Below are positions 25,941 to 33,001 of a DNA stretch of 64,000 bases, piece after piece. The position numbers were made by a program, and so were the translations under genes. Each line of letters opens with the position of its first letter. The stretch's first letter is position 1. Under the pieces are notes generated by a model, which searched no databases, was not told the origin of the DNA, and saw nothing but the letters and a program-made list of their open reading frames with translations. Source of the stretch: Bacillota bacterium (GTDB taxonomy: Bacteria; Bacillota; Clostridia; Oscillospirales; Ruminococcaceae); assembly GCA_023458875.1 (NCBI GenBank), contig JAEWXO010000083.1, forward strand, positions 1 to 64,000, in the 5' to 3' direction.

Positions 25941-26750
25941 CTAATGTTCGGCATCATAGCGTTTCGTACATTTTTCAACCTGATAATAGCCAGCTTGTCC
26001 TATGACCTGCTTGTACAGATCCAAAAACATTCTTGAACTGGAAGCACTGACAAGGTGACCACAGCAAATAAGACCGCCACTTGGATTTATAGGCTTGCTT
26101 CCTCCGAATGCTATATTACCGTCCTCAATCACCTCATACTCATGTCCAGGAGCAGTAATACCAAAATTGGAAATAGTAGCATACTTTGAACTTGTAAAGC
26201 AGTCATGTGTCTCAAAGCAATCAATATCGTCAACAGTTAAGCCACGCCTCTTGTAAGCATCAATATAATCAATGCTGCCATCGTCCTTATATTTTTCCGC
26301 ATATTCAGAGCTTCATTAATAAACTGGAATCCGATTCTGTTTCCGAGAAATGCAGGAGAATCTTTTAATTCAACAACTGTTATGAATAACTTATCCTTCA
26401 GATATACCTTCTGTTCTTCAGCTAATTCTAAATCAGAATACTTCATATGAGTAAACTCACAAATCGGCATAATATATGGAGGATTAAACATATGAACTCC
26501 AAAGAAATGTCCTATCATTTCTCAGTATAGCATTTAGCCAAAATCGTAATGGAAAGACCAGATGTTCCAGTGCATGCAATACTGTCTGCCAAACCAATTT
26601 TACATTTCTCGGAATAGTCTTCTTTACTCTTTCTATATCACGGGCAACACAGTATACTTTGACGTTGCCAAACAAATCAAATATACCTGCCACATTTGCG
26701 CACATAGTGCCTGTTGATCCAATGACTGTTACTGTTCTGATACTTAACAT
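25941..26750 (-). pseudogene. Decayed 3-hydroxyacyl-CoA dehydrogenase fused to thiolase remnant
   Basis: Three frame pieces form one wreck. The first (from 26750) starts with a Rossmann motif VTVIGSTGTM and VYCVARDIERVKK. After a deletion, SGLSITILAKCYTEK and HFFGVHMFNPP lie in other frames, and VVELKDSPAFLGNRIG leads into a frameshift near 26310. Downstream, in one frame, come GLTVDDIDCFETHDCF, NPSGGLICCGH and the C-terminus of a thiolase-type enzyme. These are acyl-CoA chain enzymes (beta-hydroxyacyl-CoA dehydrogenase and thiolase). They suggest that an ancestral version of the locus made an acyl group, as in anthrose-like sugars. Confidence 0.75.
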
Positions 26751-26754
26751 ATAT

Positions 26755-27309
26755 TCAATCCCAGTATTTTAATCTTTCAACTGCTTCTCTGTAATCGCTT
26801 TCCAAAACGCCTGATATAGTCAAATCAAGCCACTGACCATGCTTAAACACACAGGATCGCTTAACGCCTTCTTCTTTCCAACCGCATTTCTTATACAATC
26901 CTTTTGATGCAATATTTTCATTAAACCAAGCTCCATCTAAACGATGAAGTCCCAATTCATCAAAAACATAGCGCATAATGGCCATAACAGTATCTGTCCC
27001 GATGCCCTTTGCTCTATTCTTTATATTTGCAAGTTTGATTCCATGATTAGCTGTACGATTTTTCCAGTCAATACCGATTAATGTAGCTATTCCAACTGCT
27101 CCGTCATCAGGCGTTTCAATAACAAATCTAAAATTCTTCTGATCATTCATGTTTTTTTCAAACCATTGCTTATGCTGTTCTATAGACAACGGAAAAGCCC
27201 AGCCAACAACAAAATTTTCAAGTTCAGGGTCGTTAAACATATCGCAAATCATTTGAAAATCATCCGATGTCATTGCCCTTAGTGTTACGATTTTACCCTT
27301 GATATTCAT
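26755..27309 (-). CDS. GNAT acyltransferase (RimJ/RimL type), probable amino-sugar acyltransferase
   Basis: 184 residues, GNAT fold: VTLRAMTSDDFQMICDM at the N-terminus, FVIETPDDGAVGIATLIG in the middle strands, NRAKGIGTDTVMAIMRY as the acetyl-CoA loop, and ENIASKGLYKKCGW near the end. In polysaccharide clusters such enzymes N-acylate amino sugars, so the 4-amino sugar made by the neighbouring aminotransferase is a good candidate. It overlaps the upstream gene by 17 bases, with AGGAGA before its ATG. A protein substrate cannot be ruled out. Confidence 0.78.
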   Translation of the reverse strand: MNIKGKIVTLRAMTSDDFQMICDMFNDPELENFVVGWAFPLSIEQHKQWFEKNMNDQKNFRFVIETPDDGAVGIATLIGIDWKNRTANHGIKLANIKNRAKGIGTDTVMAIMRYVFDELGLHRLDGAWFNENIASKGLYKKCGWKEEGVKRSCVFKHGQWLDLTISGVLESDYREAVERLKYWD

Positions 27310-28258
27310 TATTCATCTCTCCTATTATAATATTAATGATATATTCGATATCAGATTCTATATACCGCTGATCACATGGAAGCGGAAGAATATTCTCTGC
27401 AAGACTAAATTCCAGAAATTCATCCGAAACTTCATTCAGTACATTCGGCCAAAGCATAGGAATATATACTTTTCTCGCCTGTAGTTTTTTACGGACAGTA
27501 GTTCCATTTTCAATCAATAAAGGATACGCAAAAGCTCCTTCAATTACTCTCAAATCAAGCTGGTTTATTTCTTTCAGCTTTTCATGATAAAACTTGTAAT
27601 TCTCTGTACGTCTAATTTTCACAAAGTCATAGTCAATGCCATGAAGCAAATTAGCAGTGAGCTTTGACATCCTTTTTATCGGCTCATCAGCAAATAAGTG
27701 ATTATTTGCTGAATATTCGCTATAAAACTCCGATGCCGTCCGCTCATATCTGCCAAGAAGAAAATGCATTCTGTCAAAGGATTCATCAACGGGCATTACC
27801 CTTTCAATATTCGAATCTGAATAAAGAAAAGCTCCATCCGCAACACCAAAAAATTTACGGCATGTGTAGAGAGTATCTGTATTTTCTAAAGGCATAGAAT
27901 AATATGCCTGAGCGTTATCAATAATCACTCTTTCATATTTTATCTTGAGCGACATTAAAAAATCCTGACTAAGCTGTCCATAGAAATTGACAATATAAAG
28001 CCATTCATTTTCGGCAAGGACTACGTCCTCAGGACGAAAATCAATTCCTATATGATAATACCTGAAATCAACACTTTCTCTCTTACAGAGATTTGACACA
28101 CTATCACATAGAAAATATGGAATAGCCAACTTCCTGATTTTCTTTGCTTCAATTAAATACGCAAGTGCATTTCTTCCGCTGTTAAGCGCTATAGCCTTTT
28201 CATGGAGCATCGATAAATGATATGTGTCTAATTCAATATATCCGCCATATTCTTTCAT
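27293..28258 (-). CDS. Divergent DegT-like PLP-fold protein
   Basis: About 321 residues. ALNSGRNALAYLI, VIIDNAQAYYSMP and TLYTCRKFFGVADGAFLY correspond to the substrate, PLP-aspartate and PLP-lysine regions of the DegT/DnrJ/EryC1 fold, but the sequence departs strongly from sugar aminotransferases and the usual SFxxxK serine is replaced. The lysine (CRK) seems retained, so it may still bind PLP. A TTG three codons upstream overlaps the ATP-grasp stop. I use the ATG at 28258, nine bases after AAAGG. It sits between the GNAT and ATP-grasp genes, suggesting a joint role in amino-sugar decoration. Substrate unknown. Confidence 0.6.
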   Translation of the reverse strand: MKEYGGYIELDTYHLSMLHEKAIALNSGRNALAYLIEAKKIRKLAIPYFLCDSVSNLCKRESVDFRYYHIGIDFRPEDVVLAENEWLYIVNFYGQLSQDFLMSLKIKYERVIIDNAQAYYSMPLENTDTLYTCRKFFGVADGAFLYSDSNIERVMPVDESFDRMHFLLGRYERTASEFYSEYSANNHLFADEPIKRMSKLTANLLHGIDYDFVKIRRTENYKFYHEKLKEINQLDLRVIEGAFAYPLLIENGTTVRKKLQARKVYIPMLWPNVLNEVSDEFLEFSLAENILPLPCDQRYIESDIEYIINIIIGEMNNEYQG

Positions 28259-28259
28259 C

Positions 28260-29462
28260 TTAAACAACCTTTACACTTATCCAGTTCTCGGAATGATCCA
28301 TCATGTCAAGCATTTGGTTCATACTTTCAAACTTCATAAGCAAAATTCCAAGAGTCGTATTTGCACCAGTAAATGTGGTTATTCTATCACCTGGTTTTAC
28401 ATTGATATGATTTTCAATAATCATCTGCTTTGCTGCTTTATCAATATTAATGGATTCCAAAATACCATTTGCATAACTATGTACAGCATAATATGCATAA
28501 AAACCATCATATGGTCTCATCTGAATATTTGTTAGCGATTCACCCATAGCAGCTTTTACCGAGCATTCAACAAGATCAATCCCAGTGCAATATCTAATGA
28601 TATCGGGAATATAATTACCCCCATCTCTCGGTGCTACTTCCATAAGATATACGTTATAGTTTTTATCAATTCTTATATCAAAATTGTAGGTCGTTGTTCC
28701 CATATCAAGCAATGTGAGCAAACGCTGTATTTCATTATGAATCTTTAATTGCACATTATCTGGCATGTTATACGGGAAACTAGCGGAAATTGGTATAAAT
28801 GGATTCTCGCAATTTGGATCAAAATGATCGTTCGCAAAGCATCTAAAAACAAGCTTGCCATCAATTGACAGTCCATCGCCTGCAATCTGATAACCAAATT
28901 TTTCGACAAATTCTTCGACTATGATTTTATGTCCTCTTGAGAATGACATTGCATATTCGAGTTTATTTCTTATTTCAAAGGAATCATCGATTCTGCTTAC
29001 ACCCTTACTTCCGGATGAATCAACAGGTTTCACAATAACAGGAAAGGAGAAAAAACTGTTTTTTAAATCGTTCTCTGCTACTTCGATATCATCATATCCC
29101 TTTGCTTTTGGAGTACAAAACCCATTTTCGGACAGTAAAGACCTGAATTTATCTTTATTGCAAAGAATATCTACCGATCTATAAGGGCTGCCAGGAAGTT
29201 TCATTTTTTCCGCAACATAAGCTGCTGTTGGTGCTGCTGGATCAGAAGCATAAGCAAGAATTCCATCAATCTGTTCTTTTTTTGCCACTTCAAGCACAGC
29301 ATCTTTATCGGTTGTACTGACAAGGTGAAACTTGTTAGCAACATACTGACCGGGATTATCTGTTAGGTAATCACATAAAACAGTATAGTATCCTAATCTT
29401 TTGGCTGTTTCAATTGCGATAATTTGCTGGACTGATCCACCCAATAATAGAATTTTTTTCAT
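28260..29462 (-). CDS. ATP-grasp ligase 2
   Basis: 400 residues from the ATG at 29462, which has GAAGGAAGAG upstream. An N-terminal pre-ATP domain (ILLLGGSVQQIIAIETAKRLG) is followed by FPVIVKPVDSSGSKGVSRI for ATP binding, IIVEEFVEKFGYQIAGDG, and VYLMEVAPRDGGNYIPD for magnesium. It belongs to the carboxylate-amine ligase group and is distantly like the ligase at 15.8 kb. The reading frame is open upstream without a stop to 29867, but that part is a flippase remnant, so annotations giving a 535-residue protein are probably wrong. Likely role: joining an acid or amino acid to an amino sugar (inference). Confidence 0.82.
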   Translation of the reverse strand: MKKILLLGGSVQQIIAIETAKRLGYYTVLCDYLTDNPGQYVANKFHLVSTTDKDAVLEVAKKEQIDGILAYASDPAAPTAAYVAEKMKLPGSPYRSVDILCNKDKFRSLLSENGFCTPKAKGYDDIEVAENDLKNSFFSFPVIVKPVDSSGSKGVSRIDDSFEIRNKLEYAMSFSRGHKIIVEEFVEKFGYQIAGDGLSIDGKLVFRCFANDHFDPNCENPFIPISASFPYNMPDNVQLKIHNEIQRLLTLLDMGTTTYNFDIRIDKNYNVYLMEVAPRDGGNYIPDIIRYCTGIDLVECSVKAAMGESLTNIQMRPYDGFYAYYAVHSYANGILESINIDKAAKQMIIENHINVKPGDRITTFTGANTTLGILLMKFESMNQMLDMMDHSENWISVKVV

Positions 29463-29850
29463 AATTACTCTTCCTTCTTTTTTATTGTCTGTTTTTTTGA
29501 TTGTTGATATAAGATATTCAAAGCTATCTATATGGAATATGATTGAGCCGGATATATAGACAATTATTCCAATAAATATTTGCAGCATTAAACCAAACAA
29601 ATTATTTAGTGGTAGAAAACCTACAGCATATACAATCATCACCATCAGTATTGACAATATCATCTGCGTAAGAATATTTTTAATCTGTTGAAAATAACCG
29701 TATCCCAGTAACTTCTTATTTGGAAAAGAATTAATTATTTGACTAATAAACGAAACGTAAAGCATGCTATATGCCATCGCAATAGCTTTATATATCAAGT
29801 CAATTATGTAAATCATAACTTTCGATTTTACAAAGACCATCTTAAGCCTA
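29463..29850 (-). pseudogene. 3' remnant of a second Wzx flippase
   Basis: In frame with the ATP-grasp gene, about 130 residues align with the C-terminus of the intact flippase at 20.3 kb: IAMAYSMLYVSFISQIIN against VMAMAYSLLVTCVLSQIIN, then PNKKLL and IFHIDSFEYLIS. The 5' three-quarters of the gene is missing and replaced by a remnant of the sugar reductase gene at about 29851. There is no stop before the ATP-grasp ATG, so a read-through fusion is formally possible, but the ATP-grasp gene has its own good ribosome site. Confidence 0.75.
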
Positions 29851-30213
29851 AACCTTACTGTAACCATAACAATTAGCCGAAGAAACAGGTGTATCTCGGC
29901 TAATTATCTTATTCTTACCAATCGGTACGCTGTCACCGTATATAATAGCACCGCTCATAAATATAAACTGTTTGACTCCTCCATCTTTTGCTTTCTGAGC
30001 TGTCTGAACAGTAAGATCTGTATTACCTTATAATAAAGCTTTTCACGCTCTGCACTTATTTTTCCTGAATCTGAATGTGCAATACCGGCAACATGAAAAA
30101 TTGTATCATAGTCTGAAAAGCTTTTTTCTTTCCATGATTCATCATATCTATTGTATCAACTATGTATTCTTCAATCCAGATTTCATGTAATTTTCAAATG
30201 AAACACTAATTTT
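29851..30213 (-). pseudogene. Decayed copy of the sugar reductase gene
   Basis: This stretch repeats 10775-11140, the 5' third of the intact reductase gene, with many substitutions, single-base deletions that break the frame (for example near 30026 and 30142), and a change in the catalytic block (the codon of YGDSK aspartate becomes tyrosine). The 3' part is cut off by the flippase remnant. On the 5' side a deletion of roughly 1 kb, removing the phosphoglycosyl transferase gene, joins it to the acetyltransferase relic. Confidence 0.85.
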
Positions 30214-30451
30214 TTTATATTATATTACCAATAGCCTTTTTATCATTATCAGAAAATTTAATTTATCAAAACATTTCATTAATAATGCAATTTCTTTTGC
30301 TATACACCCATATTGTCCGGAACAAAAATAAGTAAACTGTTTTCTGTATACTGTATTCCTATTAAAATACTGCTATCCTTTTATTAAAAACTAACCTGTA
30401 TTAAATCGGTATATTGTTCGAATATTTAATTCCATACAAAAGATAATGTTG

Positions 30452-30465
30452 TTGTATATATACAA
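30452..30465. promoter_or_regulatory. Perfect 14-bp palindrome in leader (copy B)
   Basis: TTGTATATATACAA, identical to the element at 12424-12437 and at the same distance from its promoter. Its conservation in a diverged copy hints at a function, though the leader as a whole is well conserved. Confidence 0.4.
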
Positions 30466-30571
30466 AATTTGCTTTTAATGTCACAAACTACCTGATATCT
30501 TTTTTTGCTTTGATATATATATAATTATATATGTATAGTTTTTTAATACTCAAAAAAAATTAACTTTTAAT

Positions 30572-30601
30572 ATTATACACCAACAGATTACAATTTGTCA
30601 A
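30572..30601 (-). promoter_or_regulatory. Sigma-A promoter of module B (duplicate)
   Basis: TTGACA (30596-30601) and TATAAT (30572-30577) on the minus strand with an 18-base spacer, near-identical to the module A promoter at 12534-12563. Transcription would cross about 1.1 kb of relic sequence before reaching the intact ATP-grasp gene at 29462. Confidence 0.75.
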
Positions 30602-30640
30602 CGCCTTAAATTAATATTTTTCTTATCTTATAGTACTCAA

Positions 30641-31268
30641 TAAATAATATCCTGTTAATAAAAATACTAGAGTGTTATACTTATATTGTGAATAATATGA
30701 TTAAAATGTCAAAATGGCTATTCTGAATGTTTGATTGTTTATTATAAAAAACTTTGCTGATTTAAGGTTAATAAGCTTTAATAACGTCTTGAAATTTGCG
30801 AAATATTACAATAAATTCTAAATCTAATCTTTTGACGTCTTAATCATAATATAATTATAACATTATAAACTAAGATTTTAAAAACATATGGGAAGTAAGA
30901 AACTGATAAACACATAAAATCAAGGAAACATGACGGAAATAACGACATATTTTAGTGCGTTTATAAAAACAAATGCTTTAGTTTGAAAAAGAAAAAGATT
31001 TCTTACTGCCACTTTCACATAAAAAATAAGGTATCAATACAAAATCAAAATAGTAAAAGTCAAGGTAAATTCAGCAACGGTTATAATCACTGAATGTAGT
31101 AAGTATTTGGTTTAAGATAGCTATATTAGAAAACAGGTTCAATATTTGTGATTGTCAAGAGAATTGAGCCACTGACTTAAAAAATATTGAGTTGTATCAA
31201 TCAATTTTCAGCCATAATTCCACTATAAATATTAAAGTTATTCTTCAAAATTTTTTCTTATCAGTAAT
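30641..31268. other. AT-rich gap downstream of wzy
   Basis: About 630 bases with no gene, relic or clear terminator that I can recognise. Very AT-rich with many stops in all frames. Similarity to the module A leader ends at about 30640. Confidence 0.5.
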
Positions 31269-32657
31269 TTAAATTTTTTTGGGAATTATAATATCAAAAA
31301 AATATAAAATAATCGCAGGAGAAACAAAACCTATAAGATAAGAAATTGAGCTTAACAAATCTCCCCTCATAATAAAAAAAGCAAATCCGGGGAGGAAAGG
31401 ATAAATAACATTTGTAATTTTAAATTTGTTTTCATTAGTACTTAAGCTTTTGTCGTATTCTACCTGGCAATATGTACTGACATAAGAAAACATTATCGCA
31501 AATAATACCACACCTATTAATCCAAAATTAATATATCCTTCACCGATATATGGACATGATACATTAGTAAAAATCCATCCTAACTTTTCTCCTATCATCG
31601 CTCCTGATCCTATTGGTTTATCCGGCCATACAGATCGTGGTATAAAGAAAAATATGTTCCCTAATATTTGACTTCCAAAACTTATATCATACTTATCTTT
31701 GTAAATCAAACATCTGCATAACATAGAAAAACTATCATAGTCTCCTTCTAGCAAATCATTACTAAAATTTATCTGATACTGAGAAAATTGTGTTAAATCA
31801 TTATATGTATTATATCTAAAAAAGTTAAGAACAGGAAAAAGTATTATCATTCCAAAAACAATTACCAACTTAAAGATATATTTATTTACAAAATCTTTTT
31901 TATAAAGTATTATTAATCCTATATATATTACAGCGCATTGATATCTCGGTTTACCTGTTGGAAAATTGATTAATACAGTAAGAATCAATAAGATTATTAC
32001 TTGAATTCGACTATTACTATGTCCTTTTATTCTTTTGTAATACATATTAAGTGATAATGATATTGCAGGGAAAGAGCAAAACATACAACTGATAATAAGA
32101 GAAACAGCAGAATTATCTATGTGAAATCCATTAGTACTTCTGGCAAATAAGTTATAAAAGCCTACATTAGAAATGTAAATCAAAGAAAATATAACTGATA
32201 TTATAAATGATAAATTCAATATAAATTCAATTTTTTTATAGTAGAATATTGTTTTAGAATATCTTTTTTTAAAATTTGATTTTAAAAAAAGATTCGAGAA
32301 CATAAACATACATATAAATAATAATATTACTAAATTTGATTCAAAAACAATTTCTGTTGTGATTTCATTACTATTCCACCAAGGAAATTTTCCAAGGCAA
32401 AATTGAACAACAGGTGCTAAAAACATGAAAAGAAACATAAATACCCATACAATTTCTTCAATACTATACCCATGAGAACTTTTCTTAACCATATTTAAAC
32501 AAATAATAAAGGCATTGACTAAAAACATAATAATAACACAGAAATTATCTGCATTAAGTACAATAACATTATTTAAAACAATAAAGCATATTAAAGTAAT
32601 AATTGAAAAAAAAACAATTCCTTTAATACTTATTTGTATTTCTTTATATTGCTGCAT
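31269..32657 (-). CDS. Wzy-type O-antigen/capsule repeat polymerase
   Basis: 462 residues with about twelve membrane helices. A C-terminal extracytoplasmic loop contains FFIPRSVWPDKPIGSGAMIG and PYIGEGYINFGLIGVV, a pattern typical of oligosaccharide-repeat polymerases (Wzy_C/O-ag_pol types). It would join flipped repeat units on the outer face. The open frame extends 25 codons upstream, but the ATG at 32657 is preceded by AGGAG at eight bases and is the better start. The coding sequence is noticeably more AT-rich than its neighbours, as is common for wzy genes. First gene of the locus after its own consensus promoter. Confidence 0.82.
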   Translation of the reverse strand: MQQYKEIQISIKGIVFFSIITLICFIVLNNVIVLNADNFCVIIMFLVNAFIICLNMVKKSSHGYSIEEIVWVFMFLFMFLAPVVQFCLGKFPWWNSNEITTEIVFESNLVILLFICMFMFSNLFLKSNFKKRYSKTIFYYKKIEFILNLSFIISVIFSLIYISNVGFYNLFARSTNGFHIDNSAVSLIISCMFCSFPAISLSLNMYYKRIKGHSNSRIQVIILLILTVLINFPTGKPRYQCAVIYIGLIILYKKDFVNKYIFKLVIVFGMIILFPVLNFFRYNTYNDLTQFSQYQINFSNDLLEGDYDSFSMLCRCLIYKDKYDISFGSQILGNIFFFIPRSVWPDKPIGSGAMIGEKLGWIFTNVSCPYIGEGYINFGLIGVVLFAIMFSYVSTYCQVEYDKSLSTNENKFKITNVIYPFLPGFAFFIMRGDLLSSISYLIGFVSPAIILYFFDIIIPKKI

Positions 32658-32813
32658 CACATTTTCTCCTTTTGTCTCTAATATAATGTATTTAATTATC
32701 TTATTAATTCTGACTATATGCAGAATGCTCATATTAATTTTTTGTAAAAGTCTTATGCTGTTTTATATACTTAATAAATTGAACTTTAAGGTAAATATGA
32801 GCTAGTTTTATTA

Positions 32814-32842
32814 ATTATATAATATATAAATTATTATGTCAA
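32814..32842 (-). promoter_or_regulatory. Sigma-A promoter of wzy
   Basis: Minus-strand TTGACA (32837-32842) and TATAAT (32814-32819) with a 17-base spacer, all consensus. It gives a leader of about 150 bases before the wzy ATG and probably starts transcription of the whole module B. It is divergent from the yhaN promoter in the same 340-base gap. Confidence 0.8.
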
Positions 32843-32935
32843 TATTTTTACAGGAATTATATGTATATAATTAGAATTAATTTCAAAATCTATTTTTGAA
32901 TCACTAAATTATTTTCATTATCCCATATTTTTCGT

Positions 32936-32964
32936 TTGTATTTTTTTAAAATTTATGTTACAAT
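32936..32964 (+). promoter_or_regulatory. Extended -10 promoter of the yhaN-like gene
   Basis: TTGTAT (32936-32941), 17-base spacer, TACAAT (32959-32964), with TGT directly before the -10 box giving an extended -10. It lies 37 bases before the TTG start. Confidence 0.65.
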
Positions 32965-33001
32965 TAAAATTACGTAAGTTCATTAACCTTGAGGTGATTT
33001 T

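Larger units (their letters stand above)
30220..30640 (-). pseudogene. Acetyltransferase-start relic with duplicated leader and promoter
   Basis: Matches 12196-12597 in the same orientation. The first 45 or so codons of the acetyltransferase are recognisable but frame-broken, and the start codon context has changed (TTTCTGTATACTG instead of TCTCCATATGCTG on the plus strand). The leader and promoter upstream of it are well preserved. The promoter may still drive module B genes downstream of the relics. Confidence 0.8.
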
